From Thermomicrobiales bacterium (GTDB lineage Bacteria; Chloroflexota; Chloroflexia; Thermomicrobiales; UBA6265): a DNA stretch of 32,268 bases. The stretch is taken from contig JAMLHN010000044.1 in the NCBI GenBank assembly GCA_023957115.1, positions 1 to 32,268 of the forward strand, given 5' to 3'. This document shows, in pieces, positions 8,034 through 16,123 of this stretch (position 1 is the first letter of the stretch; each line of letters begins with the position of its first letter). Both the position numbers and the translations under genes were made by a program. Below the pieces are notes generated by a model. It did not search any database. It had not been told where the DNA came from and saw only the letters and a program-made list of their open reading frames with translations.

Positions 8034-8068
8034 TCCTAACTCCTAAATCCCAGCTCCTAACTCCTCAA
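8034..8068. repeat. Heptad array TCCTAAC, 5 copies (right arm)
   Basis: Units TCCTAAC, TCCTAAA, TCCCAGC, TCCTAAC, TCCTCAA, the reverse orientation of the array at 7911-7952. It covers the end of the minus-strand Vps62-like gene and encodes its last residues (EELGAGI) and TAG stop. Two convergent genes therefore both terminate in mirror-image arrays. Confidence 0.9.
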
Positions 8069-9995
8069 CAATCTCCACATCGGCAGTGCGAGCTGGCGGC
8101 CGCGTCATGATCTGCGGTTCGACGATGACGTCTCCGCGCAGGCGTCGCCAGGCCATGGTCAACCCGATGTAGGCATAGGGAATCAGCAACGCATACAGAA
8201 ATCCACTCGCGAGATTGGCGAACTGCACCCGGCTGCCACCGAGGATGAGGAACGTCAGCCCGATGATCGGACCGGGTAGCACGGCCACGACCAGGAACGG
8301 AAGGGTGCGCGCCAGCGTTTCGATGAGTTGCGCCCGAGTCGTGCGCCAGCTACACAGCAGCGCATTCCAGCCTGGCCGCTCGTGCTCGAGGATCGTTGCC
8401 TGAATGAAGAACTGCAGTGTGACCCCGGCGTAGATCGCGAATGGCAATGCGACGATCGTCGCGGCGGTCATTGCAATGAACCCCCAATAGATCACCCACG
8501 CGGTCAACGTCGCCGGCAAATGCCGCAACGACGCCCGGTAACTCCCGATCACGGTTGGCCGCTCGCCGCGACGAATCTGCTTCATCGCCTGTACGACCGC
8601 CGGCACGACGAAAAGCAGCATGGCCGCCTGCTGCAGACCGCCGACGATGCTGGCCACGGTAAAGGCCGCTCCGCCCGATCCATCGAGCCAGCCGAGCAGT
8701 TGGTCGAAGGGGGATATTCGCGCGAGCTGAAGCATGACCAGATTGAAGAGCAACCCGATCGGAATGGCGAGGATACCGATGCCCAGAAAGGCCGCCAGCT
8801 CGTTGCCGTAGATATCGAGCGCCTCCAGCAGGTACGGCCAGACACGATAGATGCAGAAGGCGACCAGCGCCACCGCGGCGAGCGCGAGGAGCGCCGCGAC
8901 CCAGGGGTGCGAAATCAACCGGGCAACCGCTCGGGAACCATATTCCGTCAACGAGCAGAAGGTATGGGTCGCATTGAGCCCCAGGGAAGGTCCGGCCGGA
9001 ACCGGCAGGGCCGCCGAGCTCCAGCCCGAGGTTGCGCCTTCGGGATCGGTCCAGATCGTCGAGAGATTCGGCCCCAGCGGACCGTTGAAGAGGGGTTGCC
9101 CTCGTTGTCCCCACCGCCCCTCGAACAGCGCCCAGGCGAATTCCCCGTTCGGATCGACCGGATCTGGGATGACGATCGCTTGCAGTGGGGTCGCGATGGA
9201 ACGGGGAGTGGTATTGTCGCATCCGAACCCGCTGCCATGCTCGCCCCAGCTGATGAAGAGATCGGAGCTGAAGTAGGTCGCGTGCGATCCAGCGCCTGGA
9301 TAGACCAGCAGGTGGGCGCCGTCCCGTTCCAGATGGGAATCCCGCCAGCGGGCAGTTTCGCCGCTTTCGTGCTGGGCCAGGCTGACCTCGTCGGGACCGA
9401 TCTCCAGGGCGATCGCGGGCGAATCGGTGTCGAAGGTGAGCTGCACCATCTCCCAGTCGGACTCATGCAGATTGTTCCAATCGTTGAACAGGTACCAGAA
9501 CCAGTATTGGAGATAGAGTTTCTGCTTCCCCGCGTCGATGACGATATGGGCGTACGTCGCCGGCTCGAGATCGTAGTTCGAAACCGCGTGATTGAAGTAC
9601 TGCTCGTAGAGACAGCCCGGATGCTGGGGATCGTGTGGAAAGTCGATGTAGGTTCCTGCGCCGGCGGCAGCCAGATCCTGGGGAGTGAAGCCTTCTTCGA
9701 GGATCGGATCGCCGGAAACATCGCCACCGGCATTGGCACGCAGCAGGATCTCTGGATTGTCGAAAATCCAGTCGACCGGAGCGGGGAAATATCCTTCACC
9801 CTCCTTGTCGCATGGCTCCGCCTGCTCGCGCAACATTGCAATGGGCGCGTAGGTATCGGCCAGCTGCTGGAGCGCCGGATCGATTGTTTGGGCGGTCGCC
9901 GGAGCGCCCGGCCAGAAAGCTCCGGTCAGTAGCGTCATGGCCGCAACGGTGACCGCCGCCAGCCGGATATGCCACGAGGCGTGAAGAGACGTCAT
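8043..9995 (-). CDS. Vps62-like domain fused to a polytopic membrane domain
   Basis: A 650-residue secreted/membrane protein. Residues 1-36 form a signal peptide (TLLTGAFWPGAPATAQ). Residues about 40-335 resemble Vps62-like domains: YLQYWFWYLFNDWNNLHESD, WEMVQLTFDTD and AGSHATYFSS are typical. A segment near 360 (HPWVAALLALAAVALVAFC) anchors it, and five or more further helices follow (LGIGILAIPIGLLFNLVML, AAMLLFVVPAVVQAM, AWVIYWGFIAMTAATIVAL, LPFLVVAVLPGPIIGL). The N-terminal domain would face outside. The function is unknown. It is the last gene of a minus-strand run with the acetyltransferase, 48 bp apart, and lacks a clear ribosome-binding site. Its C terminus is encoded by a heptad array. 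Confidence 0.75.
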   Translation of the reverse strand: MTSLHASWHIRLAAVTVAAMTLLTGAFWPGAPATAQTIDPALQQLADTYAPIAMLREQAEPCDKEGEGYFPAPVDWIFDNPEILLRANAGGDVSGDPILEEGFTPQDLAAAGAGTYIDFPHDPQHPGCLYEQYFNHAVSNYDLEPATYAHIVIDAGKQKLYLQYWFWYLFNDWNNLHESDWEMVQLTFDTDSPAIALEIGPDEVSLAQHESGETARWRDSHLERDGAHLLVYPGAGSHATYFSSDLFISWGEHGSGFGCDNTTPRSIATPLQAIVIPDPVDPNGEFAWALFEGRWGQRGQPLFNGPLGPNLSTIWTDPEGATSGWSSAALPVPAGPSLGLNATHTFCSLTEYGSRAVARLISHPWVAALLALAAVALVAFCIYRVWPYLLEALDIYGNELAAFLGIGILAIPIGLLFNLVMLQLARISPFDQLLGWLDGSGGAAFTVASIVGGLQQAAMLLFVVPAVVQAMKQIRRGERPTVIGSYRASLRHLPATLTAWVIYWGFIAMTAATIVALPFAIYAGVTLQFFIQATILEHERPGWNALLCSWRTTRAQLIETLARTLPFLVVAVLPGPIIGLTFLILGGSRVQFANLASGFLYALLIPYAYIGLTMAWRRLRGDVIVEPQIMTRPPARTADVEIVEELGAGI

Positions 9996-10043
9996 ACGCG
10001 GTGGTGAGTTCTCGAAGCGATCGACGGTCCGAATAGACGAAGT

Positions 10044-10856
10044 CTACGCGCCGGCATCCGGACCGGCGGGAGCCTCGCGGCGAGGCGTCGCGTAGATCCA
10101 GTCTTCGGCGAGCCGGCGATACCCAAGCTGTTCGTAGAGTGGCAGTCCCATTGCCGTCGACGTGAGCACCACCCGATTCGCTCCCAACCGCGCCAGGCCG
10201 CTGTGCAACGCGAGCATGACCGCGCGTCCGAGCCCCTGCCGGCGGAAGCCGGGGAACGCATTGACATCGGCGAGCAATGCATCGCCATCGATCGCGATGG
10301 CCCGCCCGTACGCTGCCGGCACGCCGTCGAGCTCGACGTATCGTTGGACCAGACCGAGGGTTGTGTTGTGAGCCGGCAAAATCGGGCGATATCCGTTGGC
10401 GGTACGACCCTGGTTCCAGACCTCGGCCAGTCGGTCGATCTGGGCATCGGTCAACGCCCCGACCACGCGGGGATCGTCCGCGATGTGTGCATCGGCGGGC
10501 GTGATGGGCCGGTCCATGAGAATCTCGACCGAATCGCGCTCGTACCCAGCCGCGCGGTAGGCCGCATCGTCCTGCACGGGATCGAGACCGATGACGTCGA
10601 TCACCTGATCCGGACCCGCGTTGGATCCGGCGATGGCGTCCAGAACCCCTTGTGGATCTCCCTGGAGCACATAGAATTCGTCGGTCGTCGGATACCACTT
10701 GCGTCGCTGCGGAAAGTGCTGCCAGATGCCGGCGGAAAAGGGACGTTCCTCGACCGCATGCGCGATCGAGATCAGCCGCTCGAAGTTGCGTGCGTAAATC
10801 AGCGCCGCGCCCTCGAACGCCGTGGCATAGGTCTGATTCGAACAAGATTCGGACAT
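10044..10856 (-). CDS. GNAT-family N-acetyltransferase
   Basis: A 270-residue protein with a C-terminal GNAT fold that transfers acetyl from acetyl-CoA to an unknown amine. The acetyl-CoA loop is FRRQGLGRAVMLALHSGL (about 205-222, V/FRRxGxGR), preceded by the beta-strand ADVNAFPG and followed by RVVLTSTAMGLPLYEQLGYR, the usual GNAT ending. The N-terminal 130 residues may be a second, degenerate GNAT-like half (FYVLQGDPQGVLDAI; YRAAGYERDSVEILMDRP). The start at 10856 has GAGGAG 7 nt upstream. It lies between TerC-like and Vps62-like genes in the same direction with gaps of about 50 bp, so co-transcription is likely. Confidence 0.88.
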   Translation of the reverse strand: MSESCSNQTYATAFEGAALIYARNFERLISIAHAVEERPFSAGIWQHFPQRRKWYPTTDEFYVLQGDPQGVLDAIAGSNAGPDQVIDVIGLDPVQDDAAYRAAGYERDSVEILMDRPITPADAHIADDPRVVGALTDAQIDRLAEVWNQGRTANGYRPILPAHNTTLGLVQRYVELDGVPAAYGRAIAIDGDALLADVNAFPGFRRQGLGRAVMLALHSGLARLGANRVVLTSTAMGLPLYEQLGYRRLAEDWIYATPRREAPAGPDAGA

Positions 10857-10909
10857 AGGCGACTCCTCACACGGAATCCGGGTCATGACGCGGGGACGCC
10901 GGCCGCGCG

Positions 10910-11605
10910 CTAGATCGCCGATTCCAGATTCGGCTGAGCGGGCGGCGCTGGTGGAGTCTGTTTGCCCGCGCGGAGCCCAAGCCAGATGATCAATGCCGAC
11001 AGCAGACCGGCCAGAATCACCGTTTCGATCTGGTTGGCATGATGCAGTCCGTCGACGATGTCATCGTGCAGGACCATGCGTGTCGCTGTAAAGACCAACA
11101 CCACGACGCCAACATAGAGCAGAACCGGAAACCGGCCGAGCACGCGGGCGACCAGCTCGCTCCCCAGCATCAGGATCGGGATCGAGAAGAGCAGACCGAA
11201 AATGAGCAGGCCGAGATGTCCCTCGGATGCACCGCCGACCGCCAGAATGTTGTCCAGACTCATGACGAAATCGGCCAGAATGATCGTCTTCACTGCCTGT
11301 GCAAGCGAATCGGCCTCGGACACATTGTGTGCCTCTTCGTGGGGGCGCACCAGCTTGTACGCGATCCAGAGGAGCAAGCCGCCCCCGATAGCGCGCAGGA
11401 GCGGAATATCCAGCAGCAACGCCGCCAGAATCGTGAAGGCCACCCGCAGGATCACGGCGCCGAGTCCGCCCAGTACGATAGCCCGTTTGCGGGCATCGGG
11501 CGGCAACCGGCGTGCCGCCATTCCGATGACGACCGCATTGTCGCCCGAGAGCACCAGATCGATGAGCACGATACTGGCAATCTTGGCGAGGAAATCAGCT
11601 TCCAT
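10910..11605 (-). CDS. TerC/YjbE-family integral membrane metal exporter
   Basis: A 231-residue protein with about seven transmembrane helices. The TerC signature occurs twice: IVLIDLVLSGDNAVVIGMA near residue 10 and IILADFVMSLDNILAVGG near residue 110; the acidic residues in these inverted repeats form the ion site. Relatives (YjbE/MeeY types) export Mn2+, partly to metallate secreted enzymes; that role here is inference. It is 53 bp ahead of the acetyltransferase gene. The start has no strong Shine-Dalgarno sequence, and I found no yybP-ykoY-like element in the 137 bp upstream. Confidence 0.9.
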   Translation of the reverse strand: MEADFLAKIASIVLIDLVLSGDNAVVIGMAARRLPPDARKRAIVLGGLGAVILRVAFTILAALLLDIPLLRAIGGGLLLWIAYKLVRPHEEAHNVSEADSLAQAVKTIILADFVMSLDNILAVGGASEGHLGLLIFGLLFSIPILMLGSELVARVLGRFPVLLYVGVVVLVFTATRMVLHDDIVDGLHHANQIETVILAGLLSALIIWLGLRAGKQTPPAPPAQPNLESAI

Positions 11606-11742
11606 GCAGCATCAGACCGGGGTCGTTGCATAGCACACGACCCGACCAGGCCAAGGTGAATTGCGCCCTGAATGTCAGCATGGCCCCCCGAATGTCCACG
11701 GTCGTGCAGATCACCGCTGCGGCTCGTTCTGCATGATGTGGG

Positions 11743-12753
11743 CTACGCACCCAGGATGATGCGATCGAGCACCATCGCGGCAAACAGAAGCGCCAGATAC
11801 CAGATCGAATAGAAGAACGTCTGCCGCGCAATCTTCTTCGTTCCTGTGCGATAGAGGGCATAGGCGAGACCCAGAAAGATCCCGTTCAGAATGAGTGCGG
11901 CAACCAGATAGATTTCGCCGAGTCCGAACGGGACGATCAGCAACGAGACCGAGGCCAGCACGACCGTGTACAGCATGACCTGCTTGCGGGTTTCCTCCTC
12001 GCCAACAACCAGTGGCAGCATCGGTACCCCGGCCCGGTCATATTCACCCTGTTTCAGCAACGCCAGCGCCCAGAAGTGTGGTGGAGTCCAGTAGTAGATG
12101 ATTGCGAACATGAGTACTGGCGCAACCGACAGCGATCCCGTGACTGCCGCCCAGCCGACCAGCGGTGGAATCGCCCCGGCGGTACCGCCAATGACGATGT
12201 TCTGCTCAGTTCGTCGTTTCAGAAAATAGGAATAGACCACGACATAGTAGACGCTGCCCAGCGCCGACAGCCCGGCCGCGAACCAGTTTGCCCCGACGCC
12301 GATGATCAGGATCGACAGGACGGTCAAGGTCAGCCCAAAGATCAACGCGTTGCGGGGCGAGATTTCGCCGGATGCGGTCGCGCGGTGGCGGGTGCGCGAC
12401 ATGACCTTGTCGATATCGCGGTCGATATAGCAGTTGAGCGTATTCGCACCCCCGGCCGCGAACAAACCGCCCAGCATCGTCGCAATGACGATGCCAAAGG
12501 AGGGGAGCCCTTCCGCGGCCACGATCATGGCGGCCAGCGTTGTTGCCAGGAGCAGGGTCAGAATTCCCGGCTTGGTGAGCGCGATGTAGTTCTCGACCTG
12601 TTGCCGGAACGGAATCTTTACCGTGGGGGTTGCAGATTCCGCATGCGTTGCCGGTGGCACGCGGCTCAACCGCGCCCGCGACGAGCCATCGACCGGCGGA
12701 GGTTCGACCAGTCCATCGAGAAAAGAACGAAATCGATTGGTTTGCGCTGCCAT
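11743..12753 (-). CDS. ctaB: Protoheme IX farnesyltransferase (heme O synthase)
   Basis: Attaches a farnesyl group to protoheme to make heme O for terminal oxidases, in the cytoplasmic membrane. The 336-residue product has about 50 extra hydrophilic residues at the N terminus and then the UbiA-family core. The first Asp-rich motif is NCYIDRDIDKVMSRTRHR (around 125-140), and a second conserved region is SYFLKRRTEQNIVIGGTAGA, followed by YYWTPPHFWALAL. Eight to nine membrane helices are apparent. It stands alone: no coxMN or ctaA genes are nearby, so its oxidase is elsewhere. Confidence 0.95.
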   Translation of the reverse strand: MAAQTNRFRSFLDGLVEPPPVDGSSRARLSRVPPATHAESATPTVKIPFRQQVENYIALTKPGILTLLLATTLAAMIVAAEGLPSFGIVIATMLGGLFAAGGANTLNCYIDRDIDKVMSRTRHRATASGEISPRNALIFGLTLTVLSILIIGVGANWFAAGLSALGSVYYVVVYSYFLKRRTEQNIVIGGTAGAIPPLVGWAAVTGSLSVAPVLMFAIIYYWTPPHFWALALLKQGEYDRAGVPMLPLVVGEEETRKQVMLYTVVLASVSLLIVPFGLGEIYLVAALILNGIFLGLAYALYRTGTKKIARQTFFYSIWYLALLFAAMVLDRIILGA

Positions 12754-12938
12754 GAAATTCCCACGGGTAGATGGAAAACCGCGTTCGTTACATCATCCGC
12801 CGATGCCCACTCGCGCGCTTTTCTGCAATTCTACTCCGCTCGTGCATTGCCGAGACGCTGGTCTGGAGTCATATCCAGCTCTTTGTCATCTCGCTCGGCG
12901 TCGAGCGCTCGGGTCATTGGAGCTCATCGACCGATGCG

Positions 12939-13262
12939 TCAACCGAAGTCCAGATCGCTCGCCTCGATATTCAGGAATTGCTGCGTTCCGGAAATGGTGA
13001 TGTCCTGGGCGGCATTCATCGCGTCGACGAATCCCGGGACCGAAAAGACGATCAATCGAATGCGATCCCAACTGGCGAGACTCTCGGTCTCGACTTCCAG
13101 GGTGACGGTATCGAAATTGCCGGTCAAGCCGCTCATGACCCGCCAGCGGATTCCCTTGAGTTCCTCGTATCCGGTAAGTGACTCGATGGCCTCGGCAATC
13201 ATGCCGGTCAAGACACTCCCGTAACCAAACTTTGCCTGGAGCTCCGTGCGAACGACGATCAT
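12939..13262 (-). CDS. Small hypothetical protein, alpha-beta barrel type
   Basis: A 107-residue protein. The ATG at 13262 has AAGGAG 6 nt upstream and was preferred over an upstream frame start. IVVRTELQAKFG, WRVMSGLTGNFDTVTLEVETE and SWDRIRLIVFSVPGFVDAM give the strand-helix-strand rhythm of NIPSNAP/EthD-like dimeric alpha-beta barrels, but no catalytic residue is evident and the family is not certain. No partner is obvious; it follows the heptad-array block that ends the ABC operon. The 185 bp between it and ctaB hold nothing I can identify. Confidence 0.7.
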   Translation of the reverse strand: MIVVRTELQAKFGYGSVLTGMIAEAIESLTGYEELKGIRWRVMSGLTGNFDTVTLEVETESLASWDRIRLIVFSVPGFVDAMNAAQDITISGTQQFLNIEASDLDFG

Positions 13263-13357
13263 GGCGTCTCCTTCCTGGGTGCGCCGGGATGACAAGGTAC
13301 AGCTCGCATGCCCGCTGACGGCATGATAGAGCCGATTCGCCTGCCGTCAAGCTTTGG

Positions 13358-13427
13358 GGAGTTAGGAGTTGGGATTTAGGAGTTCGGGCGTTGGCAAAAG
13401 GCAAAAGGCGATAGGCAATAGGCAAGG
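13358..13427. repeat. Ten heptads in one phase, unit sequence changing
   Basis: Ten successive 7-bp units, all starting GG, run in unbroken register: GGAGTTA, GGAGTTG, GGATTTA, GGAGTTC, GGGCGTT, GGCAAAA, GGCAAAA, GGCGATA, GGCAATA, GGCAAGG. The sequence switches from GGAGTTA-like to GGCAAAA-like without losing phase. Confidence 0.9.
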
Positions 13428-13436
13428 GTGACCATC

Positions 13437-13513
13437 TCCGGACTCCGGACCCGTTTCTAACTCCTAAATCCCAACTCCTAACTCCCCAAGAATCCCAACC
13501 CCCAACTCCTCAA
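13437..13513. repeat. Heptad array TCCTAAC/TCCGGAC (right arm)
   Basis: Opposite-orientation partner of 13358-13427: TCCGGAC twice, then TCCTAAA, TCCCAAC, TCCTAAC, TCCCCAA, TCCCAAC, CCCCAAC, TCCTCAA, with two phase slips. Its end overlaps the stop codon of the minus-strand permease gene at 13510-13512. Confidence 0.85.
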
Positions 13514-14400
13514 ACCCGGGGATCGAAGGCGTCGCGCAGGGCATCGCCGGTCAGGTTCGCCGCCAGCACCGTGGCTGCGATACAGATGCCAGGGACGATC
13601 ATTTGCATCGGAGCCAGTTGGAAGTAGGGTCGGGCGTCGTCGATCATCGCGCCCCATTCCGGTGTTGGGGGTTGCATCCCCAGTCCCAGGAACGACAGCG
13701 CGGTTACATTCAGAATGGCGAATCCGAAGCAGACGCTCATCAGCACGGCCACCGGTCCGACCACCGTTGGAAGGACATGCCGAACCAGGATGCGGAGCGG
13801 CGTGTTTCCCATTGCGGCCGCGCTTTCGATCCATGGTTCCGCGTACGCCTGCCGGAAGATGGTGCGATAGGTCAATGCGTACCATGGCCAGACCGTCAGG
13901 ATCAGCGCGAAGATGAGGTTCCGCAATGAGGGACCGAGGATCGATGCCAGCCCGAGCGCGATCACCAGCTGCGGGATGACCAGCAGCGATTCGGTCACCC
14001 GGCAAAGCAGGAAATCGATCCAGGGGTGCGCGCGAGCCGCGATCGCCCCGGTCAGCATCGCCAGCACGGACACTCCCAGACAGATCGACCCGGCGGCTCC
14101 CAAGGTCCACCGGCCACCGATCATGGCGCGCGCCAGCAGGTCGCGTCCGTAGCGATCGGTACCAAATGGATGCTCCAGTGACGGTCCCAGCAGCTTTGCG
14201 CTCGCATTCTGATCGATGGGCGATGCGGTCCACAGGAACGGGCCGGCGACGACGAAGCCAACGATCGCTATCAGTAACGCGATTCCCACCCAGCTGGCCG
14301 TGGTCAGCGCGGGGCGCCGTTTCGATGCGCCACGTTGTCCCTGGTAGGTCGCCGGCAGCGTCGAGCTCCGGATCCAGAACGCCCGATCGTCAGTGGCCAT
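13510..14400 (-). CDS. ABC transporter permease, DppC/OppC type
   Basis: A 296-residue inner-membrane subunit of a peptide/nickel-type importer. An N-terminal cytoplasmic tail leads to one helix (ASWVGIALLIAIVGFVVAG), a periplasm-side HPFGTDRYGRDLLARAM motif typical of the C-type permease, and five further helices. The ATPase-coupling EAA loop is AAAMGNTPLRILVRHVLPTV. It overlaps the upstream permease gene by 11 bp. It is the last gene of the operon: no ATP-binding subunit follows, so the transporter must borrow one encoded elsewhere. The stop is at the edge of a heptad array. Confidence 0.93.
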   Translation of the reverse strand: MATDDRAFWIRSSTLPATYQGQRGASKRRPALTTASWVGIALLIAIVGFVVAGPFLWTASPIDQNASAKLLGPSLEHPFGTDRYGRDLLARAMIGGRWTLGAAGSICLGVSVLAMLTGAIAARAHPWIDFLLCRVTESLLVIPQLVIALGLASILGPSLRNLIFALILTVWPWYALTYRTIFRQAYAEPWIESAAAMGNTPLRILVRHVLPTVVGPVAVLMSVCFGFAILNVTALSFLGLGMQPPTPEWGAMIDDARPYFQLAPMQMIVPGICIAATVLAANLTGDALRDAFDPRV

Positions 14401-15325
14401 CGGAGATCCGTGGATCGAGCAGATGGACGACCAGGTCGATCAGGATGTTGACGAGCACCAAGCCGGCCGCGGCAATGACGGCAAATCCGGCGATCACAGG
14501 CGTATCGCGCAAGAGCGCCGCATCGACCACGCGTTTGCCCAATCCCGGCCAGGCAAAGACATATTCGATAACTGCCGCTCCGGAAAAGATGCCCGCCAGC
14601 TCCAGCCCGATGACCGGGATGGCCGGCAGCAGCGCGTTCGGCAGGACATGCCGCACCTGTACCGACCGGCCGGAGAGTCCCTTGGCCCGCGCGGTCTGCA
14701 CGAACTCCTGCCCCAGGACATCCGCGGTCGATGCGCGAAGCAGGCGCGTCAGAATTGCAATGAAGGGGAGCGCCAGCACCAGTGCGGGCAGGACGATGCC
14801 CCGCGGCGAAAGTGACCCAAAGACTGGCAGAAGGTGCAGCCGCGCGCCGAAGATGTACATGAGGATGAAGGCAATCCAGAAGCCGGGGAGCCCCACCCCG
14901 GCCACCGCGAACGCCTGGATCGCCGAATCGAGCGCCCCGCCTCGCCGGTTCGCCGACAGCAGCCCGAGCGGCACCGCAACCGCGATGCCGATGGCCGCTG
15001 CGGTCAGCACCAGCGCCGCGGTTGCCGGGAAGCGGGACGCGTAGATCTGTGTCACCGGCTCATACGATCGATACGATCGTCCCAAATCACCCTGAAGCGC
15101 ATTCGTCAGCCAGATCCAGTATCGCTGCGGGAGGGAGTCATCCAGACCCAGCTCGGCCCGTTTCGCGGCGAGCGCCTCGGGCGGTACTGGATCGATTCCA
15201 CTTGCCTCCAGCAGCAACCGGGCCGGATCGCCGGGAGCTGCCTCGAGCAAGAGAAAGACGACGAGCGAGACGACCAGCAGGACCGGGATCGTCGCGAGCA
15301 ATCGGGTGGCGAGCCACCATCTCAT
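14390..15325 (-). CDS. ABC transporter permease, DppB/OppB type
   Basis: A 311-residue partner permease. The first helix and signature LLEAAPGDPARLL near residues 27-39 are typical of DppB-like proteins, with about six helices in all, and an EAA loop ARAKGLSGRSVQVRHVLPNA. The start ATG at 15325 overlaps the methyltransferase stop by one base (TGATG), so it is translationally coupled to that gene. This close link suggests that the methyltransferase and the transporter act in one pathway. Confidence 0.94.
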   Translation of the reverse strand: MRWWLATRLLATIPVLLVVSLVVFLLLEAAPGDPARLLLEASGIDPVPPEALAAKRAELGLDDSLPQRYWIWLTNALQGDLGRSYRSYEPVTQIYASRFPATAALVLTAAAIGIAVAVPLGLLSANRRGGALDSAIQAFAVAGVGLPGFWIAFILMYIFGARLHLLPVFGSLSPRGIVLPALVLALPFIAILTRLLRASTADVLGQEFVQTARAKGLSGRSVQVRHVLPNALLPAIPVIGLELAGIFSGAAVIEYVFAWPGLGKRVVDAALLRDTPVIAGFAVIAAAGLVLVNILIDLVVHLLDPRISDGH

Positions 15326-16113
15326 CAGATTGGATCTGCCCTTGGAACGCTCGGCTTGCGCGCGACGATGGCCAGGGTGGGAGGAATGCTCTCGCCACGT
15401 TCCGGTTCGACATTTGCGCGATGCGCGCGGTCGGCGCTCGGATCGGTGTCGATCCGCACGTCTTCGAACCCGGCACGTACGAACATCGCCATCAACTCAT
15501 CCGGCACGACCGCCCGCGATAGCGGCAGTGCGTCCAGCGTTTCGTCGCCATAGAGCGTATTCCACGCGTTGCCGACCGCGCTCGTCTCCTCATCATCCAT
15601 CGGCGCAAGGTACCCGGCATTCCACCAGAGCGAATCCCAGGCCACCACGACCCCACCCGGTTTCAGCAGCATGAACCATGCCCGGGCGGCCGCATCCGGA
15701 TCGACCAGGGTCCAGAGCAGATGCCGGTTGAGGATGACATCGAATGACCCCGGCGCGAAATTGGGTTGAATCGCATCGCCGACCAGCAGCTGGGGAGGAT
15801 TCGGATGCCCCACGGTCTTGGCGCGAGCCGTGGCCAGCATCCCCTCGGAGAGATCGATACCGGTCACCGGATAACCGAGATCCGCGGCCATGATGGCCAG
15901 AAACCCGGTTCCGGTCCCGACATCGAGAATGCGCGCCGCGCGATCTTCCGGTAGATAGCGCTCGACGGCCGCCTGCCAGGCGTCCGCCACCTCGGTATCG
16001 TGCGGAGAATGCGTTGCCTGGGCGTCGTACGCCTCGCCACCGCGCGTGTCCCAATAGGCGGTTACCCGTTCCTGCGGTTTCAGCTCCGATGCTTGCGAGC
16101 GAGCGGTCATCAT
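15325..16113 (-). CDS. Class I SAM-dependent methyltransferase in ABC operon
   Basis: A 262-residue cytosolic methyltransferase. Motif I is ILDVGTGTGFLAIMAADLG, the acidic end of strand 2 is VTGIDLSEGML, and LLVGDAIQPNFAPGSFDVIL gives the post-motif region, followed by MLLKPGGVVVAWDS. The start at 16113 (or 16110, as ATGATG) has GGAG 5-8 nt upstream and leaves 10 bp after the solute-binding gene; an earlier in-frame ATG at 16152 would overlap it by 29 bp. Sitting between the binding protein and permeases, it may modify the imported ligand or help make a metal chelator. The substrate is unknown. Confidence 0.88.
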   Translation of the reverse strand: MMTARSQASELKPQERVTAYWDTRGGEAYDAQATHSPHDTEVADAWQAAVERYLPEDRAARILDVGTGTGFLAIMAADLGYPVTGIDLSEGMLATARAKTVGHPNPPQLLVGDAIQPNFAPGSFDVILNRHLLWTLVDPDAAARAWFMLLKPGGVVVAWDSLWWNAGYLAPMDDEETSAVGNAWNTLYGDETLDALPLSRAVVPDELMAMFVRAGFEDVRIDTDPSADRAHRANVEPERGESIPPTLAIVARKPSVPRADPI

Positions 16114-16123
16114 GGCGCTCCGA

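Noticed and set aside
7911..8068. Repeat block as a CRISPR array
   Set aside because: Units are 7 bp, contiguous and without unique spacers, and no cas genes are near.
8328..9932. 534-codon plus-strand frame opposite the Vps62-like gene
   Set aside because: Arg/Glu/Gln-rich composition typical of antisense shadow of a GC-rich gene; no domain seen.
11606..11742. Manganese riboswitch (yybP-ykoY) upstream of the TerC-like gene
   Set aside because: No matching conserved loops or paired stems could be identified by eye.
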